DNA from: Onchocerca volvulus
Taxonomy: Eukaryota > Nematoda > Chromadorea > Rhabditida > Onchocercidae
DNA: 64,000 nucleotides
Direction: 5' to 3'
NCBI GenBank assembly: GCA_000499405.2
Contig: HG738138.1
Location: 21,462,824 to 21,526,823 of the forward strand
The notes below the pieces were generated by a model, which was not told the DNA's origin, did not search any database, and saw nothing but the letters and a program-made list of their open reading frames with translations. Shown here piece by piece: positions 13,301 through 24,997 of this stretch; position 1 is the first letter of the stretch, and every line of letters begins with the position of its first letter. The translations under genes were made by a program, and so were the position numbers.

Positions 13301-15936
13301 ACAACCTCCGCAATACAATGAAACATTAGAAGCTTTTCATGCACAAAATAAGTTGCAGATTCCTTTCCATCGACCAAATCCAAATCCGAACATGAAGCCA
13401 AGATGGATTACTGTAACTGGTCTTAGTCCTTCTGGTGCTGTTGCTTCTTGTCCACTTGAAACATCCACTCATCTTACTTATTCCGAACCTAAACTCCATT
13501 ATCAGGTATTTTACTGCTTTGAGCGTGGTTGAAACAGAATAATTTACAATCCCTTAACTACCATTTTTTTACTCGTTTTTCTGAAATTATACTGATGAAA
13601 TAAATTAATTAATTTTGCCATTGTATATGATATAATAATGAATAATTACTGTGTTATAGCTGTCAGTGCTTTTCTCTCTCTCTCTCTCGAAAACTTCTAT
13701 AGTGAATTTATTCTTTGCAGATTTGTGCAAGATCGGGATCTCCGTTAACGTCGGTCCCTACTACTTCGTATCAGCTGCCATTAGGGGGATCATCATCTCG
13801 ACCTTCACCCTCTTGCACACCACCTATTATACGTACAGGAGTCAATGGTGGCTTATTTCAAAAACGTCATGGACAACGTCCACCATATTCTACTGCCGTT
13901 CGAGGAATCGGTCGTGTGCAAAGTGAAGCATTCACAATCATCGTCAGGAACACGATGTCCTGTTTATACAAAACAGCCACCTCCTTACGAACGTGCTATC
14001 TTGCAGGTACTTTTCCATCCCTAATGAGTCTTGACGTAATTATCTTTCTTTTTTAGCGACAGATCGATGGGTCAGATTTGAAATATTATTTAAAAGCAGA
14101 TATAATTTAGATTCTTTGACATGGGCTAGCTGGGTTCCTCAATTTTTATTGATCAACGATTTCCATTTTTCGAAAATTTTTTTTAGCAAACACGTCCACG
14201 TTGTGCACAGAAAACTGCAGTGGCGAGTCCACCGCATTCGAATAACATTCCAAAAGATGGCCTGATTGAGAGACATCCTCCTGCTAGTGATCAAGAAGAA
14301 ATGACACTGAATAGTCGTATCCGACAGTATCCAATGATGCGAGCCTTGTGGCAAGAACATCAGCAAGGTAACTGAGAATGAAGCTTTGTAAAATATGATT
14401 TAAATTCTTAACAGGTCAGTCATTAATGGAGTTTTCCATACGTGATGAAATAGAGTTCTGCATAATTTTACCTATGAATCAGTCCTCTCTTCAGAATCTT
14501 GCGCTCAATTAATGACAAATTCAAACTCGAATTCTTCTACTGCTCGACTTGGTGTGCCATCTGTATCCAATCCAATGTTATCTTCACTGAATGCAGTACT
14601 GGATGATTGCATAACAGTTGACTCAAAATTACAGCGACCATCCTCATGCCAGGAACTTTCATCATCCGTCTTGGTTACAGCTTCACCACATTTTACCTCA
14701 ACTATTTACGATTCTCGGCCGACGACGGTGTACACTACAGGGCCATCTACCACCTGGGCACCAGTATATCATCGAGAACTTTATGTACCAGATCTTTCAC
14801 CACCCTCTTGTTGTTATTATTCACCGTATGCTGCTGGTCGAAATCAGATGAGGTAAATATTTGAATTTTTTACCATTTTCATCCACTTTATTGATTAATC
14901 GTGACCACATTGTGAATCATAATTAATAAAGATCCGATTTTGGTGCTGCACGACCTAAAGCAATTGTTTGAATCATTTGGCATGAATATTCCAATTCTAT
15001 CTGTTATTGTTATTCACTCAGGCTTCCAGCAGGCTTTTTTTATTTCTGTCTAAATTCACCATAATATTGATGTGTGCTATCCGCATGAAGTCTTATAAAT
15101 TTGATGACACATTGATTTCTTTTTTACAAAAGAATGCACCAAAATAAGAGAAAATAGCTCGCAATCTCGTGCTCTGTTTTTATTTTTGATGCTTTTTTAC
15201 GGTAATGTTTTGACGGTTTGATAGTTTCGTTCGGAAAAACCCTTTACTTGTCCTCTTTCCGTACTTCTGTCTATGATAAAAAGCGAGCGGATCGTATTGT
15301 ATTTCTGATTAATTTGTATTCCATTACAAAGCAAATATAAGTGACGACTGTAAATAAGGATTTAAATTCTACCATCTATTCTAAGGAATGAAATTTAGTT
15401 GATTTTGAATTTTCTTTGCCAAGGAATTCTGGCTACCTTATTACAAAATGTTCATCCGGGAAAATCCTTTTTAGGAACCACTTTGGATAGTAAAGTATTT
15501 TTGATTAAGCCTGAAGTGGTTCCGGCCTAAGATTCTCCGTAAGGCTTGCAGTACTAGAGTTTATAAGTAGATGAAAGTACTACTTCAGTACATTGCCTTT
15601 TGCAGCCGTTGTTCGCACTTTGAACATTTGCAGAGCAGGACGAGCAGTCCGAGACAATGAGAAGAAGGGTGGATATACTTGTCCGCTGATACCAGTGAGT
15701 GAAGAGTGCATGCTTGTCTAAAGACAAATCTCGAGATTTCAAGAATTGGATAGAAAAAAGACCCTTAAGTTTGTACATTTCCACCATTTCATAGCTATGC
15801 TATTATACATATATTATTTACATTCAGTTGGATTATGTCACATTCGGTGTTGGATTTGCCACCGCCGCCGCCCTATCCGCCACCACGATGTCCATCTTCA
15901 CCTGCAGCGGCAAACAATTCGCAAGTGGTTGCTTGA
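7376..15936 (+). CDS. Expanded/FRMD6-like FERM protein
   Basis: Sixteen exons: 7376-7630, 8453-8653, 9620-9699, 10105-10251, 10592-10741, 10924-11013, 11124-11371, 11692-11835, 12073-12271, 12592-12703, 12885-13037, 13248-13505, 13721-14006, 14187-14367, 14495-14852, 15828-15936. All phases agree except for one surplus base in exon 13; correcting it gives about 989 aa. Residues about 60-390 form a FERM domain. Blocks such as RLFGLAL, KYAPKQWK, ERYFPLWVVN and RKLQWNRIAKLSF line up with human FRMD6 (Willin), which I recall closely. The tail is Ser/Thr/Pro-rich with PPQY (about 613), PPPY (about 765) and PPPY (about 967). PPxY motifs are ligands of WW domains, and Drosophila Expanded uses them to hold Yorkie, so a membrane-cortex role upstream of Hippo signalling is inferred. 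FRMD6 itself lacks these motifs, so the architecture is closer to Expanded. ATG 7376 is the first in-frame start; an in-frame stop lies about 65 bp upstream. Confidence 0.85.
9205..9425 (-). mobile_element. Helitron-derived relic in a FERM-gene intron
   Basis: About 220 bp in intron 2 of the FERM gene. It shares long blocks with both ends of the Helitron at 31796-33192: a gttcgtttgttcaaaatctt block near 9257 and an aacatttacattttta block near 9400. Only the subterminal arms remain, arranged head to head with no helicase. The terminal hairpin is not recognisable, so this is a truncated or non-autonomous copy. Confidence 0.7.
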
Positions 15937-17069
15937 ATGCTTACCTCGCACGCGTACAATTTTTCGAATTTCTGTTGTTGCTAATTTTTACAAAAATCAC
16001 ATTTTGTTTCATCGTTAGATCTTCGAACGAATGTATGGTTTGTACTTTGGATTCATCTGTTTATGATCATTGTTAATTGTTTCTTTCGAATTTAGTTTAG
16101 TTTCTGTTCAATTTAGAATGAAAAGAAGGAAATATCGGGATTAATAAGCCAACTTTTCCATAATTACTTATGGTTGAAATTTAGTTTCATTCTCAAAAAT
16201 TTATCTAAATAATGCTAGTTATTGTGCATATTTTGATTCTTGAAGAAATGTCAATCAATAATTTACAATATCTGCCGGTATTTCCCTTCTTTACGATTTC
16301 ATTAGCGATGTATTCGACGAGCTGCCTCATTCTGAGACCGTTTTTCGCTGTAACATTTTTTTCTTCTCATAATATTTATTATTGAATTAGTTCCTTGCGT
16401 GAATGCCTTTCTTTTCCATCTTTTTTCTCTGAGATATATTGAAAATATATTCAAGTTTATGAACTCATTCAGTAAGCCGTTCACTGAATTCTAGACTAAT
16501 AATATTGTTGGACCAACTGTACCAATTTGAAAACAAAATTTTACTAAACCCAACTAATTTAAGAAATTGTCATTTTATTTCTGATTCTTAGCGTTGAAAA
16601 TTCGCCGCAGTGTTTGATATGCCATCAGCTTTTTGCATGGATGTGAAAAAAATTGAAAGCGGGCATTATACTCTTTTATTATATCTAGCCATAGTACAAA
16701 ACTTAATTGTGCCACTAATTTAATGCTGCCATTAATTATAGTTAGATCGTCAATATTTTTCTCTTTGGATGTACGACTTCACATCGAATCATAATTCGTT
16801 TTCTTGTCCCTTTTTTTCCCGCAGTTGTTCTTTTTTTCAAATGCTCTGATCATTTTTGAATAGCCTTTTCAGGTATCTAGAAATTGGAATTCCTTAATTT
16901 AATGAAATCAAGCTTGCATTCGAATCCATATGTCACTAATGTATATTCCTTCGATTTATTTTCATGAATAATTTATCTGTGATGTTCTCTTTATCAGTTA
17001 AATTTATAGTTGAATAATAAAATATTGCCTCATTTTTTTATCTCTCAATGATGAGACATCAAGTTGGTG

Positions 17070-17096
17070 TTTTTTTTTTTTTTTTTTTTTTTTTTT
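17070..17096. repeat. Poly-T run of 27
   Basis: One of the longest pure homopolymers in the window. Assembly length here is likely to be unreliable. Confidence 0.9.
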
Positions 17097-18056
17097 ATTG
17101 TGTCAGTTTGATCAGATCACTATTTCCCTTTAAGAACGTATTATTACAATTTTTACTGGAGATGTGGAAGGAGAGCTGGAAGGAAATCATTGTTGAATTG
17201 AAAATTCAATTGGATTCATTCGATGATATCGAGAAAACATAACTTTGAATATAGCGAAAGTTTTGGATTAAATTCAACGAACAGATGGAAATTATGCTGC
17301 GAATGAAATATTTCATCTATCAATTTCGTTCGTTATTAAAGCACAAATTCCTCGCTCTTTTGCATCAAATTTTATTTTAAACTGAAAATTTCATCTTAAA
17401 TTATTACCATGGAGAAATTTTGGCAATTAAATACTTGCTTAATTGCTTACTTTGAATTTAAAACGCAGAACTTAAGAGAACCATCTAGCTTTCCTTGAAA
17501 CTGAGATTTCTTGAATTTAAATGTCCAAATTATACATAATAAAAAAAGCAGCATGCATTAACTTACTTATTTTCAATAGAAAAGAACTTGTAATGATAAT
17601 GGTTCATTTCTTTTAAAAAAATTTATCAAGGAATAAATGGCATTTATTTGGTTCATTAGTTTTTGAAGAACGTAAAAAGTGAGGACCAGCGTTTTTGAAT
17701 TCTATTCAATATTTCTTTCTCTTCAGTTCCCTGTTAAAAACATAGTTTGTATTCTTGATTTTAACTAAAGTAATCTATTTCGAAATTTATTTCTTCAACA
17801 GTTGTTTTTTACTCAAGAAAGGGGTCATTTTTGTTCTGCAGATTTCACCGCTGATCTTTCATCTCGGAATTATAAATTTTATTATCTCAATGTAATCTTT
17901 TTTTTTTTTTGAGTGGTAGATATTTTAAATTTTCAGAACTTAAAGAATTATTATTTTACTATAGACATGTTTTATTTTTATTTATTTATTTTTTTTAATC
18001 AAAAGTATTAGATAGTTTTGGAAGGATTAAATTATCATTTCCCATTACGTAAGTGA

Positions 18057-18352
18057 AGCATGTATAACAATTAATGATGAATAACAAGTAGGAAAAGATA
18101 ATGTTAAGAGTAAATAAAACATGTGATTGTGATTGTAAGTCTCAAAATAATTGATCAAGCTAAATTTCTTAAATTGATGGAAGTTAAATTTCTAAAAAAT
18201 GTTTCGAAAGATCATACATTAAATATATGCGTTTGATTGGAAATATTTCGTTTCTTAGAAGTGGAACAAAAACATTGCAACATCAATTTAACTTTAATTT
18301 ATTCTTAACCTTCTCCTACTTGTTATTAATCATTAATTATTATACATACTTG
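18057..18352. mobile_element. MITE-like inverted-repeat element
   Basis: Arms of about 60 bp (18057-18118 and 18291-18352) are reverse complements with scattered mismatches. The core gataacaagtagg-type block appears in both, with the aataacaagtagg version near 18080 and its complement cctacttgttatt near 18316. The interior is AT-rich and non-coding. Long terminal inverted repeats around a short non-coding core are the usual form of a non-autonomous DNA transposon. I could not define target-site duplications, so the exact ends are approximate. Confidence 0.65.
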
Positions 18353-18601
18353 AGTTATTTTCATATATTGCTGCACTTAATTCATTGATTAAACCGAAGA
18401 TTTACTTCTCAATTCGACATCTCAGTCTTTCTTGTTCAAATCGAATAAATTTAGACCATTCATCCATGGTCCTCTCTTTTTTTATACGTTACTAACGGGC
18501 AAGTTTATTTTTTCTCTTTCTTTATATGACAAGTTTATTTGATATTTCGAATATTATAGAAATTTTTAGAATAAATGCTAAAAAAGAATGCTATAGGAAT
18601 C

Positions 18602-18653
18602 CCTTCTTTCATCTTTTCATTATCAAACCTTCTTTCATCTTTTCATTATCAAA
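18602..18653. repeat. 26-bp tandem duplication
   Basis: Two adjacent identical 26-bp copies, each beginning ccttctttcatctt. Confidence 0.9.
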
Positions 18654-21600
18654 ATTTTATGGAAGAGCGGATGAAGAAGGAAGACATAAAGGTGCATCAA
18701 TTCCGAGAGCATGTGCATTTACAACAGATGCAGTAATATAATTAAATCAATGAAGAAGAAAATGAGAAAAATAAATAATAGGAATTTCTCAACATAGAAG
18801 AAGTTGATTTTTGCATTTTTTGGTAAAAATTTAAAAAACGAATTTCCTGACTTGTTATTAATTAAATTTAAAGACTGAAATTAAATGAAATTTTTGGAGG
18901 TGATAAAATATGCTGAAGATAAGCAGAGGCAGCATTGAATTTGGATATCAACTAACCGTTTATTATCAAGGATGTTTTAGGTATATAAATTTAATTTCCT
19001 AGATCCATTTAAAAAGGAAAAAAGTAGAAAAAACATTCGCAATTGTAAGTAACGTGAAAAGTTGTTTTCAGAGATGAGAATGATGGATGTTTTACAGCGA
19101 TATCTTCCGCCGACTTTGCAAATAATAGATAAACTATAAAAATATTAACTTGTAATGGACAGATGGCACTGAAATAGAAATACTTCAGTATTCATTAACA
19201 AATCAGCAATTAATACATACCATAATTTTTTTCCAGTTTAAGAATTCAAAAGATGATTTATTTTTGTATATAACACATGAACTTTTTATTATCTCCTTAT
19301 CAGCACACTGATGAGAAGTGACAAAACACTTTACTGGTCTGAATTTGTTAAGTGAATTCCTATATATCTGGATCTACATTGATTGTGTTTTTTTTTTTTT
19401 TTTTCAATTACTTTGGGTATAATTTCAAGAATACACTTTTTTTTCAAATCTTTCTAGTTAAATCAAATTATTCTACTTTCACATTGCTGTGCTTGAAAAT
19501 AAAAAGTCTCACAACAATAATTAAACTTTCATCGTATGTTCGAATTTCTTGAACACTGAAGAACTATTCTCAACATAATTAAATAATAAGGAATTTAACA
19601 GTAATCTCATTGCAAGAATTGCAAAAGAAAGTGGTAAGAATAATTTCACAATCAATTATTAGTAATGGGACTAGCAATTTGATATGTTTAAATACTAATT
19701 TGATTTAATTACTTTTGCCAAAATATTTTTTATTAGTAATCCAATGAGTTGACATATGAATTCAATTTAATTATTTAGTCAAACTATTTTTTTGTCTATA
19801 ACTCGATATTCAAAATATGAATTCATTTTAATTTAACTATTTAGCTTAAATGGTCTCATATTTGCAATAATAAATGAAATTTAGGAAAAGGAACTGCAAT
19901 TCTTTTGAAAATAAGTGAATAAACTTGTGTATTTTGAGTAATTTTACTTTTCAATTACTAATACTATTATTTCAACCAATTAATATGCATAAAACAATAA
20001 TAATGCTTTTCTTTCAAAAATTGTTTTTTAATATTTGTTGTATTGCCAAACTTTTCGATAATAAAAGTTTCAATATCACAAGCAACATTTTTTTTTAATA
20101 AAATTTTGCTTGTTTTCACATCCAATTTTTCTTGGAAAATAATTTTTGCAATTTATCATGTAAAATGCAAGTTGCGGCAATGTAAGTGGAAGTTTGCATT
20201 TACAGAAAATGAATCGTCTTAGAATTTTTTTCCTAATTTTCATCTATTTATTTTGCAAACGTGTGAATAAGTGGTGTAGGATTCAGTTATAATATTAAAT
20301 GTATCATTAGTTTAAATATTGCAAAAATTATAAATTAATCATTTCAGTTATCGCTACAACTTGGCCATTTTTCCTACAAAAGGAAATCTTTTTTGAGAAT
20401 TTTGATTTCAGAAATTCCAATGGTTCAAAGAATCTTCAAAAATTTTTTGATCAGCACTTGTAGAGCAATGCTTGAAAAACAAAAATTCTTTCCTTCTTTT
20501 TGGAAAAATCAATTATCAGCATCAAAAAATAGAATTACTTTCAATTATTCTAGAATAAAAAAAGTTGACATATTCTTTTTTATTTTGTAATTTTTTCGAT
20601 AATATAAGATGAAAACAAAGCAATTAGTAATAGATGTTAAAGTACTAAAAAAGAGAGAAATATGTATATTGTATTTTAATGTCTTATGATGACAGTAGAG
20701 ATGATTTTGATTTACATCATTCATTTTAAGGAACTTTTAAACTTTAAAACCAGCTTACCAATATCAACTAAGTTTTTTGTATGATGAAATGGCACAAATT
20801 TTCATTCGCAATGAAATAAGAAATTCCATGAAATATTTTCATTTTGAAAACTTTTCAATTAATCATGTATTGAAAATTATTGATTCATTTTTTATTTTTT
20901 GTTTTTTTATTTTTTTTATTTTGTTGAAAAATCGTTTTAAAGCTACAAAGCCAATTTGATGGTTTAAGAGAAAAAAAGGAAAAATGATAAAAAATCGGTT
21001 TTTAATACTTTTATCATTTATTTGCATCTAACTTCGAGTTTTCTACAGCTTATTTGAGAATTTACTTTTCTTTCGAAGAAGTTTGAGTATAATGTGATAT
21101 TATAAAATCTCTGATTCATTTGTTCTTATCAACAATCAAACGCATCGAATTATTTTTCTTTCTTTTTTCATTCATTTTGAGACAATCTTTACTAAAAATC
21201 TTTTTTGTTTCTTGCATTATCAACTGGCACTCAATTTATGAGAAAATAATTTTTTAGGAAAACCAGTAAACAACTTTATTTATAGGGATAGATAATGAAA
21301 TTCAATTTAGCGATTATACTATTAAAAATTAATATATTTAAGATATATTTCTTTAAATAATGATGCAACAGAAATTTAAAAAAAAAAATTTTTTTTCATA
21401 AATCAGAATTTTTTCAATAAGTTTTTTTGCAGTACAAATTTTGTTCTTTGAAAATTTTTAAAATTGCTTAATGCTTTGCAAAAATTAATAATAAATGGCA
21501 AGTTTTTTCAACAAATTTGCATTTTTGGGAAATTTTAATTTTTATTTTAAGAGCATTATTTCATCAAATAAATGCTTGCAATATATGTATGACAATAGCA

Positions 21601-24600
21601 GTTTATGTGTATGGAAAACAGAATACTTTTTCACAAAATACTTTGTTTTTTCATTCGTTTTATTCTCAAACTTTTAAGATTGAGGCTTTAAAATTAAATT
21701 TTATAAAAAAGTTGATAATTTCACTGCGTTTTGTCAAGTTCTGTCGTTAAATATCATATGAAAACAAGCAAATATGTTGAAAATGATAAATGATTATATA
21801 TAAGCGAAAATGAGAAAAGAAATTCAAGTGAACAATAATGAACACATAGATGGAGTTTTCACATGAAGGCAAGAAGCAGTTTGTAATACTTTTGCTGAAT
21901 TTCATGTGGCAAATAAATGAGTCGCGTAAATTCATTTATTCATTGCAATTCAGATTTTTCAATTTGTTTTATCAAATTTCAGTCTTAAAGTTTCGATCTC
22001 AAGAATGTTCGAAAATATGCTGAGTGAAAAAAGTTTAGTGTTTAAAGTTAAAAAAAAAAAAAAAAAAAGAACGGACTTATCTATCTTTGTGTCCATCTAC
22101 TGTCCTTTTTCTTGCTTCCAATACTTTCAATGTAACAAAAGTAGCGCGCTATTCAGTAATTTGCCCATGATTGAAAACTTATTTCGTTTTTGTACTGAAA
22201 ATGTGATTTGAAGAATAATTTCAGAAGAAAAAAAATTAATTTAATCATTTTTTGTGTGAATGTATTTTTTTTAAATTTGCCACTCGAAATTAAGAAAAAT
22301 ATTTGATTTATTCCAAAATATTCATTATTGAATACGCTAGACAATTTAATCAAAGATAAATCGATTTTTCAATATTTCAAAGATTTTGGGAGCATAAAAT
22401 AAAGCGAAAAGTTATTTTTCTAAAATGATCAACTTTTAATTCCAATTGATTTAAATCAATCACTTAAAAAAAAAAAAAAAAAAAAAAACAATATATAGTA
22501 GAGATAAAATCATAATTAATTTTTTGTTTCTTCTTCTCTACTGACTTAAATGTCGATCTCATTTGAAGCTAAAAGCAGCACATATGAAATTTTTCATCTT
22601 TTCTTAATGAAAATATTAAATTCAACTTAATCTAGCAATTGAAAATTTTCTTAATAGTAACATTTCCAAATAACACAATTGGAATTAAAAGCTTTTCACA
22701 GAAATAAGACAATGTCAAATTATTCACCATTAAGAAGTAAAATCATTTGAGTACTATTTTAAATACAAAATAAATCAAAATACAAAATATATTAAACGAA
22801 ATTAACTTCTAAGTTGTATGATAATCGAATTTGCAAAGCTGGGAAAATAAAGAAATATGATAAATTCCGATACTTAATTCAAGAATTATATAAATTGATT
22901 TTCAGATTTATATTATTACAATGATTTTTCGTTGTTAATAAATGCCTAATTATGGCTAAAAAATCAAACAAATAAATATCACAGTATAACTGTGAAATAA
23001 ATGTAGAATGAATGAATCGCAGTAGAATTCTATGCTGCATTTAGTTGATACAGACATATTTTTTCTTGGCATTTGCAATAATTTGGAGAGCAAAAATTTT
23101 AATTCGACAGATTTGATTACCAAAGAAAAGATCACAAATCGAATTTTTTCAATTTCCTTTTTTTATTCCCATAAAGATATTCGAGCGGTTATTATTGAAC
23201 ATCTACTGAATGTCAAAGAAGTAGATTTATGAAATAATTTCTTAATTTCCACTATTATTTTTCAAATTCTAATAATTTTTTCCTTAAATAATTTTTAAAC
23301 TTTTTTTTATTAATTCCAACTTTCATCACCAAATTTCAATAATTTTTTCTTTAAATATTCTTTGAACTTTGATGTTCCTTGATATTTCGTTTCTTTCATT
23401 TTACTAATTTAATTAAGAAAAAAAAGGCTAAATTACTCGTGATTTAGTCAATAGTTTCTACTTTTATTCTCGAAAAATTGTTTCAACCTTAGTTTACATT
23501 TTCTCCACTTAAATTTTTTTGATATAAATAATTTGCAATTAGCAAAATGGATTATGAACTACATCGTCGCATTATTTAATATACGGTGTTTATCCTTGGT
23601 TTAAAGATATCACCCTAGAAATCAAAACCGTTATCAAATTACTTTTTTGATCTAAGCAACATCAAACCTACTGGAATTCACAGACATGCTAAATTTAATA
23701 TTCTAATGCTTTGTTGCAATATCTTTTCAATTTATTTAAACCATTAAAAATATGAATCACAATTTTTCAGCTTAACATAGCTTGTCAATTTTCATATCAA
23801 ACTGAAAAGTTCATCTTTTGAGTTTCAACAATAAATTGAGGGTTTAAAATACATTAATTGGATTAATGAGAATTTTTTCAATATTTAGCAAAGTAAATTT
23901 CTTTAAACTTTCTTTTCCTTCTTTTTAAGGATAAGTTCTCGACGTATATTTTTCTACATCAGAAAAACTTATTTCATTGCCCTTAGAAATCTTTCGTCAA
24001 TCCACTATCTGAAACTACGACTAATAGTTTAAATCAGAGAATAGCGGGATATTTATCGATATATTCTATACTTTCGAAAATATATCTTTTTTTTTCCTAA
24101 ATATATTTTGCTAATTTTTCCGTTTTTTCTTTCTTCTTTTTTTTTGATTTAAAAAAATTGATATGTAGTAAAAATTAAAGATTGGGAATGAATTTTCTGG
24201 CGAAAATGTTTTGACTAAATTGAAAACCTTATTTTCGATCTCTCCATAATTTTGAATTTAAATAGTTTATGATTCAATTATATCGATGAAATTTGAGAAG
24301 TAAGAGAAAGTCTTAGAAATAAAAAATTTAACTTACCTCGTATAATCGGTACATCCACGTTAACTCCAGAAAAAGATGAAAATAGTTGACATTATCAATA
24401 ATTTTCCTTTGTATTTTCCGTTACCAATTACCAATTTTTATTTTATTTCATTGTTCAGTGTTCTCAATAATTTATTACTCGTAGATTACAAAAAACTTGC
24501 CAAGTATTGTTTCGAAAATAAACAAGTAAATGTCAAATTTCTGAAAACCAAAAATTTCCGTTGCGAAGTTTCCTTGTCAAAAATTTTATGGAAATTTGTT

Positions 24601-24785
24601 TGTTTCGTTTAATTTATCATTTATAAAAAAGACGAAAAGGTGAACTGAGAATAACGGAAAGAAACAAAAAAAGTGGTTTAAAAATAAAATTAATATTTGG
24701 ATGAAAAAAGGAGAAAAAAAGGATCGCTTCAAGTTTGGATATTTTTCTTTTTTTATTTTTGAATTAAATATGTATATTGAGGAAC

Positions 24786-24997
24786 TTTCAAATAAACAAG
24801 CATTCATGCCGGATTTCAAATAAACAGACATTCATGTCAAATTTCTAACTAATCGACATTTAAATCAGATTTCGAATAAATTGGAACATTCACGTGAAAT
24901 TTTCAGTAAACAAACATGCGCAGAGGATTTTAGATAAACAGATATTTACGTGATTTCGGATAAACAAACATTTACAGACAAATAGACATTTACATTT
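24786..24997. repeat. Degenerate 28-bp tandem repeat
   Basis: About seven or eight copies of a unit of roughly 28 bp with the pattern tttcaaataaacagacattc followed by a variable end. Copies differ in length (25-31 bp) and sequence. It is intergenic minisatellite-like DNA. Confidence 0.8.

Noticed and set aside
15746..16018. Plus-strand ORF rich in Arg/His in the last FERM exon (RCWICHRRRPIRHHDV)
   Set aside because: It is the third frame of a GC-richer exon. Phase from exon 15 supports the PPPPPY frame, and codon use is better there.
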